Source: Candidatus Magasanikbacteria bacterium RIFCSPHIGHO2_01_FULL_41_23
GTDB lineage: Bacteria; Patescibacteria; ABY1; Magasanikbacterales; UBA922
DNA length: 64,000 bases
NCBI GenBank assembly: GCA_001782805.1
Contig: MFPT01000019.1
Coordinates: 1 to 64,000 of the forward strand
Direction of reading: 5' to 3'
Each line of letters begins with the position of its first letter. The stretch's first letter is position 1. A program made the position numbers and the translations under genes. The notes beneath the pieces are model-generated. The model was not told the origin of the DNA, made no database searches, and was given only the letters and a program-made list of their open reading frames with translations. This document shows positions 14,854 to 23,972 of the stretch, in pieces.

Positions 14854-16317
14854 ATGAAGGAGGGAATCAAAAAAATTTTTGCGTCCAAGAGCAAAACATT
14901 TGCCATAATTTGCTTTTGTTTTTTGCTTGGCGTGGCAGTAGCATCATTCGCTGATATTCGGCTGAATCAATTGTACTGTTATGTTATTTTTTTAACGCCT
15001 CTATTTTTGTGGTTTGTACTACAGCTTTTTGATAAAAAATTTTCTCGAGAATTTTTGTTATACGGCGGTATCGTTTATGTGTTTATATTTGGCTTGGCTC
15101 GTTACGCTTTTGTTTTTCCGCCCAATGCAAAAGAATTTATACATTTTTATGCCGGGCAAAAAGTAGAGTTAGTTGGTTATATTGCCACTGAACCGGATGA
15201 ACGCATTGACAGTGTGCGTTACATCGTGGAAACGGAAACCATCCTGAACGAAGTCGAAGGGGATAAAAATATAATGCCGCGTGGTCGCGTGTATTTAAAG
15301 TACGATCGCTATCCGCGCTTCAATTACGGTGATCGTCTGCGCGTGAATTGCAATCTTAAAATTCCCACGCCAATTGTTGACGCCACTGAGTCCAGTAAAG
15401 TTTTTCATTATGATAAATATCTGGCATTGTCCAATGTTTTCTCTTTGTGTGAATATCCGCGTATTGGGCGCATTACCGGCTCGGCCGGGGATCCAATATA
15501 TGCATTATTGCTGCAATTCAAACAAAAAATCGCCAGCCAAATCGGACTTCTCTGGCCAGAACCATATGCCAGTTTTATGGCCGGACTGCTGTATGGATAT
15601 CGTGGTGGTTTAGGATCATTGAATGAAGCCTTTAATCGAACCGGAGTGACTCATATTGTCGCGGTATCCGGATTTAACATTTCCATAATTGCTTCAATTT
15701 TAATTAATCTCTGTACGGTTTTGACTGTGCCGCGACAAAAAACATTTTGGCTAGTCGCTATGGGTATTGTGGCATTTGTGATATTTACCGGCGCATCAGC
15801 CTCGGTTGTTCGTGCCGGAGTCATGGGAATTATTACTCTTCTGGCCGCTTATGTTGGTCGACCCAAACAGATTGCCAATGTTTTACTTTTGGCCGCAGTT
15901 ATAATGATTGCGCATAATCCACTCGTCCTTTGGTTTGACGCGGGATTTCAATTATCATTTTTGTCCACATTGGGATTGGTTTATGTTGCGCCCAAAATTA
16001 AACCATTTTTGCAGGCTATTCCCGAATCGGTTGGCCTGCGCGAAAATTTAGGGTCAACATTATCCGCGATTATTGCCACTACTCCGCTTGTGATTGGACA
16101 ATTTGGCCGTTTTTCATTAGTCGCGCCACTGGTAAATATATTGGTGCTATGGATAATTCCGTATCTAATGATTTTTGGCGCGACTTCAGTCGTGATTAAT
16201 TTTACCTTTCCTTTTTTAAGTTTTTTGGTAGTTTGGCCGACAATGTTTGGAATGCGCTACGTCATATTCGTCGTCACTTGGTTTAGCCAGCTCTCCTGGG
16301 CATCAGTATCATGGTAA
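14854..16317 (+). CDS. comEC: ComEC/Rec2-type competence protein, membrane part only
   Basis: 487 residues, with an N-terminal pair of membrane helices, an OB-like DUF4131 segment (about 95-200) and the competence domain with many helices (about 225-487) including GLLYGYRGGL and VTHIVAVSGFNISII. ComEC forms the channel carrying single-stranded DNA through the inner membrane. The usual C-terminal beta-lactamase domain is missing here and is coded by the next gene, which starts inside this gene's last codons (ATGGTAA overlap). Since the overlap is clean and both parts keep their motifs, this is a split rather than an obvious decay. Confidence 0.92.
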   Translation: MKEGIKKIFASKSKTFAIICFCFLLGVAVASFADIRLNQLYCYVIFLTPLFLWFVLQLFDKKFSREFLLYGGIVYVFIFGLARYAFVFPPNAKEFIHFYAGQKVELVGYIATEPDERIDSVRYIVETETILNEVEGDKNIMPRGRVYLKYDRYPRFNYGDRLRVNCNLKIPTPIVDATESSKVFHYDKYLALSNVFSLCEYPRIGRITGSAGDPIYALLLQFKQKIASQIGLLWPEPYASFMAGLLYGYRGGLGSLNEAFNRTGVTHIVAVSGFNISIIASILINLCTVLTVPRQKTFWLVAMGIVAFVIFTGASASVVRAGVMGIITLLAAYVGRPKQIANVLLLAAVIMIAHNPLVLWFDAGFQLSFLSTLGLVYVAPKIKPFLQAIPESVGLRENLGSTLSAIIATTPLVIGQFGRFSLVAPLVNILVLWIIPYLMIFGATSVVINFTFPFLSFLVVWPTMFGMRYVIFVVTWFSQLSWASVSW

Positions 16318-17228
16318 ATTGTATGAAAAAAATTGTATTTATTGTAATTTTAGGGATCGTGGTTTTAATTTCAAGTTATTTCGCTTGGCTTTATTTTTCC
16401 AATCCAAGCACAAGCCCGTTGAATCCCACGTTAAAAGTTAATTTTTTGGATGTGGGACAGGGTGATGCCACACTGATTATTTTTCCCGATGGCCAAGAAA
16501 TGCTTGTGGACTGTGGTCGCGACGCAATTATTTTGGCTGCGCTCGCGCGCGTTCGCCATTGGCAGGATCGAACATTGGATTATTTGGTAGTCACGCATCC
16601 GGATGCGGATCATTATGGCGGATGTATTGATGTGTTAAAACAATATACGGTAAAACATATTTATTTTAATGGTTTTGCCAAAGAAAATAGCCAACTTTTG
16701 CAAACATTTCACCAAACTGTTCTCGATGAAGAGAATATTGGTGCGGATTTTATTATTGTTTCCAGCTCCAAAGAATTATTTATTGCCAGCACGAGTATAC
16801 GATTTTTATATCCTGATCATTCCATTGTTCAAAATCCACGTGTGCCGGGAGAATCAAGTATTGAAAGCAATAATACCTCGATCGTCATGAAAATTTCTTA
16901 TGGCAAACTCAGTGTTCTTCTGACCGGTGACATGGAAATGCCGTTGGAAAATTATTTGATTAAAAAATATGGATCAATTTTAAATGTTGAAGTTTTAAAA
17001 ATCGGACATCATGGCAGTAAATCATCGTCCGGTGAAGAATTTTTAGGCCGCGTTATGCCCCAATACTGCGTTATTTCATCCGGCCAAAATAATTCTTATG
17101 GTCATCCGGCATTACGAGTTCTCAAACGTTTGGCACGAAGTGGATGCCAAATTTTGCGAACCGATTCATTAGGTGATATACTGGCTATAATTACATTGGA
17201 AAAAATCACCATCCATGCGCAAAAATAA
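16311..17228 (+). CDS. metallo-beta-lactamase-fold hydrolase, ComEC C-terminal domain as a separate gene
   Basis: 305 residues. An N-terminal membrane anchor (IVFIVILGIVVLISSYFAW) is followed by the MBL fold: VNFLDVGQGDATLI, the metal motif THPDADHYGG, LLTGDMEMP, and KIGHHGSK. These are the motifs of the ComEC C-terminal domain, thought to degrade the non-transported DNA strand. The gene overlaps comEC, and ATG 16323 is an alternative start just before the anchor. The anchor would hold the enzyme on the outer face beside the channel, replacing the covalent link of ordinary ComEC. Confidence 0.9.
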   Translation: MVNCMKKIVFIVILGIVVLISSYFAWLYFSNPSTSPLNPTLKVNFLDVGQGDATLIIFPDGQEMLVDCGRDAIILAALARVRHWQDRTLDYLVVTHPDADHYGGCIDVLKQYTVKHIYFNGFAKENSQLLQTFHQTVLDEENIGADFIIVSSSKELFIASTSIRFLYPDHSIVQNPRVPGESSIESNNTSIVMKISYGKLSVLLTGDMEMPLENYLIKKYGSILNVEVLKIGHHGSKSSSGEEFLGRVMPQYCVISSGQNNSYGHPALRVLKRLARSGCQILRTDSLGDILAIITLEKITIHAQK

Positions 17229-18654
17229 TCTACTGTGGATTTTAGTCATTGGATTTATTTTTATCCCCCTCAACTTCGTTCAGGGCGCTTTTACTTTTGT
17301 GGTAAATCAAGGAATCCGTTTGTCCAATCCCAAAGCAGTTGAAGGGGAAACAGTCAAAATCTATACCGTCGTTGCCAATAATGATTTTACTACTCTTTCC
17401 GGTGAAATCACTTTTTATAACAATAATGTGGCCATTGCCAAAGTGCCTTTGGCAAAATTAGCGTTTGAAGATGCTCGACAAATCGCGGCGGAATTTGTTT
17501 TGCCGGCCGGTGAATTAGCCTTGACCGCTGAATTGACCAGTGTTACAGCAGTTAAGAAAAACGGTGAAACAGTTACGATTCCGGACAATGAAGTTAAAAG
17601 CGGATCTGCGCCAACGGTATTTACCATTGATGGTGATAATGATCGTGACCATTTTGGGGATAGTGTTGATCCTGACGATGATAATGATGGTGTTCCTGAT
17701 ACCAAAGAGTTGGAGGCGGGAACTGATCCTAAAAAAAGTGATACTGATGCCGATGGTTTGACTGATAAAATTGAATTGGAAAAAAAGACCGATCCATTGA
17801 AAGCCGATTCGGATAATGATGGCGTGTCAGATTCCGCTGATATTTTTCCAATGAATAAATCTGAAGTCAAAGACAGTGATGGCGATAGTGTTGGCGATAA
17901 TGCTGATACTGACGATGACAACGATGATCTTTTGGACGCTGATGAAATTGCTTTTGGCAGTGATCCTTTTAAAAAAGATACAGACGGTGATGGCGTCAAT
18001 GATTTTGAAGAAAAACGTTTAGGCGGAAATCCCAAATTGGCTGACTCTGACCATGATGGTTTGACTGATGCCGAAGAAGTTAAACGTGGCACTAATTTGG
18101 CCAGTGTTGATACTGATGCTGATGGTTTGTCGGATAAAACGGAAATTGAAGGAAAAACCGATCCCAAAAATCCGGATTCTGACAGTGATGGACTCAGTGA
18201 CAGTGACGAAATTAAAGTCGGAACTGATCCATTAAAAAAAGATACGGACAATGATGGTATTGGAGACAAAGAAGATGTCTTTCCGCTTGATCCGAAAGAA
18301 AATATTGATACCGATGATGATACTATGGGAAATAATACTGATACTGACGATGATAATGATAAAATTATTGACAGTGACGAAATTAAAGTCGGAACTGATC
18401 CATTAAAAAAAGATACGGACAATGATGGCTTAACCGACTATGAAGAAAAAGTCAAAGGAACTGATGCTAAAACCGCTGATACTGATCAGGATGGAAAAAA
18501 TGATTCTGAAGATCGGACGCCATTATCCGCGAGTCGTTTTTCCAATGTACCGACGAATGCGTTATTATATGGCGCGCTCGCGATTTCCGGTTTATGTTTT
18601 GTGGCGGCGAGCGCCGCCTATTGGCGTCGTCGAAAATTAAGCGCCAGAAATTAA
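17215..18654 (+). CDS. secreted thrombospondin type 3 repeat protein with C-terminal membrane anchor
   Basis: 479 residues. Signal peptide at 1-25 (LLWILVIGFIFIPLNFVQGAF), a beta-rich domain about 26-135 (possible adhesion or Ig-like fold), then about 300 residues of Asp-rich calcium-binding repeats of the DxDxDGxxD type (such as DNDGVPDTKELEAGTDP), and a C-terminal transmembrane helix with a basic tail (WRRRKLSARN). It would stand on the cell surface, rigid when calcium is bound. It overlaps the MBL gene by 14 bases and precedes pilM by four, so it is co-transcribed with competence and pilus genes. One 35-base block occurs twice (18206 and 18379 areas). Confidence 0.88.
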   Translation: MRKNNLLWILVIGFIFIPLNFVQGAFTFVVNQGIRLSNPKAVEGETVKIYTVVANNDFTTLSGEITFYNNNVAIAKVPLAKLAFEDARQIAAEFVLPAGELALTAELTSVTAVKKNGETVTIPDNEVKSGSAPTVFTIDGDNDRDHFGDSVDPDDDNDGVPDTKELEAGTDPKKSDTDADGLTDKIELEKKTDPLKADSDNDGVSDSADIFPMNKSEVKDSDGDSVGDNADTDDDNDDLLDADEIAFGSDPFKKDTDGDGVNDFEEKRLGGNPKLADSDHDGLTDAEEVKRGTNLASVDTDADGLSDKTEIEGKTDPKNPDSDSDGLSDSDEIKVGTDPLKKDTDNDGIGDKEDVFPLDPKENIDTDDDTMGNNTDTDDDNDKIIDSDEIKVGTDPLKKDTDNDGLTDYEEKVKGTDAKTADTDQDGKNDSEDRTPLSASRFSNVPTNALLYGALAISGLCFVAASAAYWRRRKLSARN

Positions 18655-18658
18655 TTAT

Positions 18659-19771
18659 ATGTCATTGTTTGGCAACAAAATTGAATCATATTTGGGCGTT
18701 GATATTGGCGCTGATGGTGTTAAGTTGGTGGAATTGCGTCAAACTAAAGGCCGACCACAATTATGGACATATGGTATAGTCGAAGAACATATTTCCATTC
18801 ATCCGGAGAACGGTGAACGGTCTCTGGCTGAACTTGGATCTAAAAAATCAGTAGTTATACCGCCGGTCAATTCTGAATTTTCATTGGAGCGAGCCGATCA
18901 TATTGCTGTCTTGCTTTCTGGACTCATAAAACAAGCGCGCGTATCCGGTCGTCGCGCCGCGTCAAGTTTGCCTGTATCACATATCTTTCATACCATTATA
19001 AATTTGCCCAAAGTTCCGGAAAAAGAAATTGATGGCATGGTTCAGGCGGAAATAGCCAAGGTTTTGCCACTTCCGAACGATCAAATGCAAATTGTCTATC
19101 AAACGGTGCCACTTTCCGAAACATTGGAGAAAAATTATATTCGTCTTTTGGTTACGGCCGCGCCCAAAAATATGATTGAGTTCTATACGCGGATTTTTCA
19201 AAAAGCCGGTTTGCAATTGTATGAATTGGAAACCGAAGCTTTTGCTTTGTCTCGCGCACTCGTTGGTCGCGATGATTCCTTGACCATGATCGTGGATATT
19301 GGCGCGGAGCGAACTAATTTTTCTTTGATTGACAAAGGATTGCCTATGACGCAACGAAGTTTGAATTTGGGTGGAGCGATTCTTGATACTATTATTGCCG
19401 ATCGATTGGGAATAACTCCGGGAGAAGCGCAATCAATTAAAAGAGATATTTCTTCAAATTCGAAAACCGTTATTTCCACTGAGCCGTTTATTCGTTTTTT
19501 GGAACCACTCGCGAAAGAAATTCAGTATCATTTTGATTTGTATTTAAGTCAAACCGGCAATGAAGGTCGTAAGCCGGAAAAAATTGTCTTGACGGGCGGC
19601 GCGGCTTTTTTCCCACCAATTTTAGAATATCTCAAGAGCCAATTTCCAATGCGAGTGTTTATCGGCGATCCATGGGCTCGTGTTTTGTATCAGGACGGAT
19701 TAAAACCGATTTTGAATGAAATCGCTCCACGCATGGCCGTAGCGCTTGGTTTGGCATTGCGTCATTTTTAG
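18659..19771 (+). CDS. pilM: type IV pilus assembly protein PilM
   Basis: 370 residues with the actin-like ATPase fold. The N-terminus LGVDIGADGVKLVEL is the phosphate-1 motif, followed by the SHS2 region, IVDIGAERTNFSLID (phosphate-2) and ILTGGAAFFPPILEYL-like adenosine motif (VLTGGAAFF). PilM sits on the inner face of the membrane and links the pilus platform through PilN. No pilN, pilO, pilB or pilC gene is in the window, so the machine must be completed elsewhere. It follows the surface protein by four bases. Confidence 0.92.
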   Translation: MSLFGNKIESYLGVDIGADGVKLVELRQTKGRPQLWTYGIVEEHISIHPENGERSLAELGSKKSVVIPPVNSEFSLERADHIAVLLSGLIKQARVSGRRAASSLPVSHIFHTIINLPKVPEKEIDGMVQAEIAKVLPLPNDQMQIVYQTVPLSETLEKNYIRLLVTAAPKNMIEFYTRIFQKAGLQLYELETEAFALSRALVGRDDSLTMIVDIGAERTNFSLIDKGLPMTQRSLNLGGAILDTIIADRLGITPGEAQSIKRDISSNSKTVISTEPFIRFLEPLAKEIQYHFDLYLSQTGNEGRKPEKIVLTGGAAFFPPILEYLKSQFPMRVFIGDPWARVLYQDGLKPILNEIAPRMAVALGLALRHF

Positions 19772-19785
19772 CTTTTTACTATACT
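19757..19785 (+). promoter_or_regulatory. possible promoter of the receiver-pilin genes
   Basis: TTGCGT at 19757-19762, 17-base spacer, TATACT at 19780-19785. ATG 19790 follows after only four bases, so the mRNA would be leaderless. Confidence 0.45.
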
Positions 19786-19789
19786 AGGT

Positions 19790-20170
19790 ATGGCAAAAGA
19801 TTGGCATATACTGTTGATTGAGAGCGATTCTTTTTTGCTTTCAATGTATAAAGCCAAATTTGAACAAGCAGGCTGGCGTGTTAGCGTGGCTGATAATGGC
19901 TTGGATGGATTGGTTGAAGCTAAACGGAAAAAACCGGATATTATTATGCTGGAAGTTCTTTTGGAACAGACCGATGGTTTTACTGTTTTGGCGGAATTAA
20001 AAAAAGATCGGCAAACTACCAACATACCGGTTGTTTTCCTTACTAGTTTGGGACAAAAACAAGATGTGGAAAAAGGATTGGCTCTTGGTGCGATTGAATA
20101 TTTAATTAAAGCGTATTGCCAGCCTTCTGAGACTATTGTTATTTTAAATCGAATTTTGGAGTCACATTAA
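19790..20170 (+). CDS. stand-alone receiver-domain protein with Glu in place of the phospho-accepting Asp
   Basis: 126 residues, one CheY-like domain and no output domain. The acidic pocket (E11, D13), the switch Thr/Ser (VVFLTSLG) and the conserved Lys (YLIKAY) are present. The phosphorylation site, normally LLD, reads IIMLEVLL with Glu at position 55. Such a change mimics the phosphorylated state in some regulators, so the protein may be permanently active or act only as a binding partner. It lies between pilM and the pilin gene, suggesting a role in pilus control or localisation. Confidence 0.88.
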   Translation: MAKDWHILLIESDSFLLSMYKAKFEQAGWRVSVADNGLDGLVEAKRKKPDIIMLEVLLEQTDGFTVLAELKKDRQTTNIPVVFLTSLGQKQDVEKGLALGAIEYLIKAYCQPSETIVILNRILESH

Positions 20171-20203
20171 TTTTTTGTTTTCGGATATTTATTATTTTTT
20201 TAT

Positions 20204-20674
20204 ATGAATATGAATAAAAAAGGACTTGCCCTGAGTTCGTCGAAGGGATTTACGCTCATTGAACTGTTGGTGGTCATTGCCATTATCGCCTTGCTTTCCA
20301 CTTTGGCGGTAATCGCTTTGGGATCAGCGCGCAAAAAAGCCAATGATGCTAAACGTTTGTCTGATATGACTCAGATTCGTTTTGCTTTGGAAAGTTATTT
20401 TACCAAACGCAATACATATCCAACTACTTTGCCGGCCGGTGTTGTTTTGGGAGTGGGAAACGCGACTTGTCTCAATACCACAGGTTTTGCTGTCGCTGGT
20501 TGTGCCGAACCGCTTATGGCCATTATTCCGCGTGATCCGGGCGCAGGCACTTATGTTTACTCTTCAAATAACGGGAAAACATATAAAATTTTGGCTTCAC
20601 TGGAAGCCGGCACTGATACGTTAAAACCGGGAGCAATTGCCGTTGATCCGTTTACCATTAAAAATGGACAATAA
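20204..20674 (+). CDS. type IV pilin / pseudopilin
   Basis: 156 residues with a class III signal: a short leader, then G/FTLIELLVVIAIIALLSTLAVIAL, with cleavage after Gly and conserved Glu at +5. The globular part has one Cys pair (CLNTTGF..AGCAE) and the YPTTLPAG motif typical of pseudopilins of the PilA/PulG kind. The leader MNMNKKGLALSSSKG is longer than usual because a palindromic repeat (20229-20247) codes for LALSSSKG. It is followed 23 bases later by the matching prepilin peptidase. Major pilin or minor pseudopilin cannot be settled. Confidence 0.93.
   Translation: MNMNKKGLALSSSKGFTLIELLVVIAIIALLSTLAVIALGSARKKANDAKRLSDMTQIRFALESYFTKRNTYPTTLPAGVVLGVGNATCLNTTGFAVAGCAEPLMAIIPRDPGAGTYVYSSNNGKTYKILASLEAGTDTLKPGAIAVDPFTIKNGQ
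20229..20247. repeat. palindromic repeat in the pilin leader
   Basis: CCCTGAGTTCGTCGAAGGG, the reverse-oriented form of the repeat, read as part of A-L-S-S-S-K-G directly up to the prepilin cleavage site. Confidence 0.8.
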
Positions 20675-20697
20675 TCCAAACGATAATTGTTTTGCCT

Positions 20698-21438
20698 ATG
20701 CTGATTTTTTCCGGTTTGTTTTTTTTCATTCTTGGATCAATCACTGCTTCAGCACTCTTAACTTGGTTTTGGCGAGCAAAACAGGGAAAAAAATGGACTG
20801 TAGGTAGATCACTTTGTGATTACTGCTCCGCGCGTTTGCCATTAGTTTCCCTAATTCCAATTTTGGGAAAATTATTAATTCCTCGTTGTCCTCACTGTAA
20901 AAATTTCGGACCATGGTATTCATTTGTCGCAGAACTTTCTGTAGGCTTTGCTTGGGTTTTGGTTTGGTATTATTCATTAGTTTCAAACAATTGGGTAACT
21001 CTCGCGCTTCAATTGATTATAGTAACGGCTTTAATTATTGTCACCGTTTTTGATTTTTATTGGCAAGAAATTCCTTTTTATCTATTGGTTATTTTGCTTA
21101 TTTTCACGCTTATTTTTATTTTATTAAATCCGGATTCGGATATATCATTGGCATCACGTTTGGTGGGAGCAGTGGCCAGTGCGGGTTTTTTTGCCTGGCA
21201 ATATGTTTTATCGCGCGGTCGCTGGATTGGTAGCGCGGATATTTGGCTTGGCGCGTTTTTGGGTTTTTTATTTGGCTGGAATACGATTGTATTGGTCTTG
21301 GCTGCTGGTTATGGCTTGGCGGCAGTCGGATCAATTATTCAACTTTTTATGATGCGCTCAAAAATTCCTCGGACTATTCCTTTGGGAGGTTTTTTGTCGT
21401 TATCCGGTTTAATTTTTTTTCTCAATAAAATAATATGA
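20698..21438 (+). CDS. pilD: prepilin peptidase (type IV leader peptidase)
   Basis: 246 residues, polytopic. An N-terminal cytoplasmic loop holds two CxxC pairs (CDYC and CPHC), the methylase-type zinc site. The two catalytic aspartates are in TVFDFYWQEIP and in GSADIWLGAFLG, where the usual G-x-G-D reads G-S-A-D. It cleaves the leader of pilin-like proteins such as the one encoded just upstream. ATG 20698 is preferred to TTG 20692. The stop overlaps the start of the P-type ATPase gene (ATGA). Confidence 0.92.
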   Translation: MLIFSGLFFFILGSITASALLTWFWRAKQGKKWTVGRSLCDYCSARLPLVSLIPILGKLLIPRCPHCKNFGPWYSFVAELSVGFAWVLVWYYSLVSNNWVTLALQLIIVTALIIVTVFDFYWQEIPFYLLVILLIFTLIFILLNPDSDISLASRLVGAVASAGFFAWQYVLSRGRWIGSADIWLGAFLGFLFGWNTIVLVLAAGYGLAAVGSIIQLFMMRSKIPRTIPLGGFLSLSGLIFFLNKII

Positions 21439-23969
21439 CGATTATGACTTGGCAAAAGTATGCCCAACTAAAAGAAGCCGAAATTTTTGGTGAATTACAG
21501 ACTGGCTTGACCGGATTATCAAACGCTGAAGTGGAAAAACTGCGGATTGATTCCGGTTACAATGAACTCGGTACGGAAACCAAACGCTGGTATGATATTT
21601 TAGGTCGTCAATTTAAATCGCCGTTCATTTATATTTTGTTGGCGATTGTACCATTGTCGGTTTTTTTCGGTGAAATGCTTGACGCGATCATGGTTATTAT
21701 TTTCATTGTCATTAATGTTGGTTTGGGTTTTTTTCAGGAATTTAAATCAGAAAAAATGCTGGCGATCCTGAGTAATTATGTGGTGGCGCGAGCGCGTGTT
21801 CGCCGCGACAAAAAAGAATCAATGATACCAAGTCGCGAATTAGTTCCCGGAGATGTGGTGATATTGGAAACCGGAGATATAGTGCCCGCAGACGCGCGTG
21901 TGCTTTCTGCCCAGGGTTTGACGATTAATGAATCGGTTTTAACCGGTGAATCAGTGCCCGTAACCAAAGATTCCGTGGCTTGTGCTACGGCTCCCGCTGA
22001 TGTGTACGCGGCGCAAAATATTGTTTTTTCCGGAACAACCGTGGTCGGAGGAAAAGCCGAAGTGGTTGTGATTGGGATTGGAAAAATGAGTTTTATCGGG
22101 AGCATTGCTCGTTTGGCCGCGGATACAGTGCGCGTTAGTGGTTTTGAAAAGGGGATTGGTCACTTGAGTACATTTATTTTGCGCCTGATTTTTGGTACTT
22201 TGGCACTGGTTTTTGCCGCCAATTTAATAATTAAACCAATCACGAGCAGTAGTTTAATTGAATTGATTATTTTTTCCATTGCCCTCGCGATTAGCGTGAT
22301 TCCCGAAGCTTTGCCGGTAGTAACGACATTTTCTTTATCACGCGGCGCACTGCATTTGGCCAAGAAAAAAGTCGTGGTCAAACGTTTGTCTGCGATTGAA
22401 GATTTGGGTGGCATTGATATTTTGTGCACGGATAAGACGGGCACAATTACGGAAAATGAATTAAGTGTTGCGGAAATTTTACCGATTGATGATTATCATA
22501 AAGATGATGTAATACTAGCGGCGGCTCAGGCTTCGCCGTTTTTGTATGAAGCGGGTAAAGAACCGAACAATGCGTTTGACAGCGCATTGGCAAAGGTAAT
22601 TACGAAAACAGAGCGAGCGGTTTTAACCAAAAGTCACATTGTGGCGGAAATTCCTTTTGATCCGGTGCGACGACGCAACGCTGTTTTGGTGGTAAGTGGC
22701 GCGAACGCAAATGTAATTGTGCGTGGCGCGTACGAAGAAGTGAGTCTGCTTTGTACCAACATTTCAGGCCATAATAAAGAAATTTTGGCCTGGCTTAAAA
22801 ACGAAGGCGAGCATGGCCGACGCGTTATTGTCGTTGCCAAACGCAAAGCAAAACAAAATGAAGTCAATGATTTGGCTGGAGCCGAACACGATTTGTTATG
22901 TGTTGGTTTGATTTCGTTTGTTGATCCGCTTAAATCCACGAGTCATGCCGCAATTACTGAAGCCAAGCAATTGGGCGTGACAGTAAAAATTTTAACCGGC
23001 GATGGTCCGGAAGTGGCCGGCGCCATTGGCCTCGAAGTCGGTCTTATTGAAAAAAATGATGAAGTCATTACCGGAGCTGAGCTGTTTGCTTTGCCTCCGG
23101 ATGAACAAACGCAAGCGGTGGAAACACATGCGGTTTTTGCGCGTGTTAACCCGAGTGAAAAATATCAAATTATTAAATTATTACAATCCAAGCATCATGT
23201 GGGATTTTTGGGCGAAGGAATTAATGACGCGCCCGCCTTGAAAATCGCCGAAGTGGGATTGGTTGTGGCCGAAGCTTCTGATGTGGCTCGTTCAGCGGCC
23301 GATGTCGTGCTTCTGAAAAAAAGTTTGGAAGTGATTATCGATGGAATTCGCGAAGGCCGAATTGTTTTTGTTAACACGTTGACGTATATTAAGTCAACTT
23401 TGGCTTCAAACTTGGGAAATTTTTATGCCGTGGCCGTTGCTTCGCTACTGATTGACTATTTGCCCATGCTGCCATTGCAAATTTTGCTGTTGAATTTGTT
23501 GTCTGATTTCCCCATGATCGCGATTGCCACTGATCGCGTGGATGCGCAAGCACTAAAAAAGCCAAAACAATATGACATTAAAGAAATCGCGCTTATTGCT
23601 ACCGTGCTTGGTTTGGTCAGTTCATTATTTGATTTTATTTATTTCGCGTATTTCAAAAATGGCGGTCCGGCCACATTGCAGACCAATTGGTTTATGGGCA
23701 GTATTATTACCGAATTATTATTTTTGTTTTCCATTCGCACGCGTCGTTGGAGTTGGCAGGGTCGCAGGCCATCAACGACAATTTTAATTCTTACTCTTGG
23801 TGCGGCTTTGGTGACGATTGTCATTCCGCTTTTGTCGTGGAGTCGGGAAATTTTCAAATTTACTCTGCCGTCTAAAAACGATTATCTGGCCGTGTTTATT
23901 ATCGCGGCTCTTTACTTTGTAACCACTGAAGTGGTAAAGTGGGCGTATTATAAGTGGTTTAATAAATAA
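21435..23969 (+). CDS. P-type cation-transporting ATPase
   Basis: 844 residues, with the usual order: N-terminal cation ATPase domain, two helices, actuator domain with LTGESVPVTKD, helices with VIPEALPVVTT, phosphorylation domain with DKTGTITEN (D333), nucleotide domain, and six C-terminal helices. The hinge motif, normally GDGxNDxP, reads GEGINDAPAL (E594), an Asp-to-Glu change. Sequence resembles Ca/Mg/proton pumps of the P2/P3 groups; the ion cannot be fixed. The gene is joined to pilD by ATGA overlap and to a TerC-type gene three bases downstream, suggesting metal or ion homeostasis. Confidence 0.93.
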   Translation: MTIMTWQKYAQLKEAEIFGELQTGLTGLSNAEVEKLRIDSGYNELGTETKRWYDILGRQFKSPFIYILLAIVPLSVFFGEMLDAIMVIIFIVINVGLGFFQEFKSEKMLAILSNYVVARARVRRDKKESMIPSRELVPGDVVILETGDIVPADARVLSAQGLTINESVLTGESVPVTKDSVACATAPADVYAAQNIVFSGTTVVGGKAEVVVIGIGKMSFIGSIARLAADTVRVSGFEKGIGHLSTFILRLIFGTLALVFAANLIIKPITSSSLIELIIFSIALAISVIPEALPVVTTFSLSRGALHLAKKKVVVKRLSAIEDLGGIDILCTDKTGTITENELSVAEILPIDDYHKDDVILAAAQASPFLYEAGKEPNNAFDSALAKVITKTERAVLTKSHIVAEIPFDPVRRRNAVLVVSGANANVIVRGAYEEVSLLCTNISGHNKEILAWLKNEGEHGRRVIVVAKRKAKQNEVNDLAGAEHDLLCVGLISFVDPLKSTSHAAITEAKQLGVTVKILTGDGPEVAGAIGLEVGLIEKNDEVITGAELFALPPDEQTQAVETHAVFARVNPSEKYQIIKLLQSKHHVGFLGEGINDAPALKIAEVGLVVAEASDVARSAADVVLLKKSLEVIIDGIREGRIVFVNTLTYIKSTLASNLGNFYAVAVASLLIDYLPMLPLQILLLNLLSDFPMIAIATDRVDAQALKKPKQYDIKEIALIATVLGLVSSLFDFIYFAYFKNGGPATLQTNWFMGSIITELLFLFSIRTRRWSWQGRRPSTTILILTLGAALVTIVIPLLSWSREIFKFTLPSKNDYLAVFIIAALYFVTTEVVKWAYYKWFNK

Positions 23970-23972
23970 TAT

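Noticed and set aside
17415..18422. 335-codon open frame on the minus strand, Ser/Leu-rich
   Set aside because: It is the antisense of the Asp-rich calcium repeats; the repeated GAT/GAC codons avoid stops on the other strand, and the product has only low-complexity sequence.
17650..18500. CRISPR-like or tandem DNA repeat array
   Set aside because: The periodicity comes from protein-level calcium repeats; units vary in length and sequence and there are no conserved direct repeats with unique spacers.
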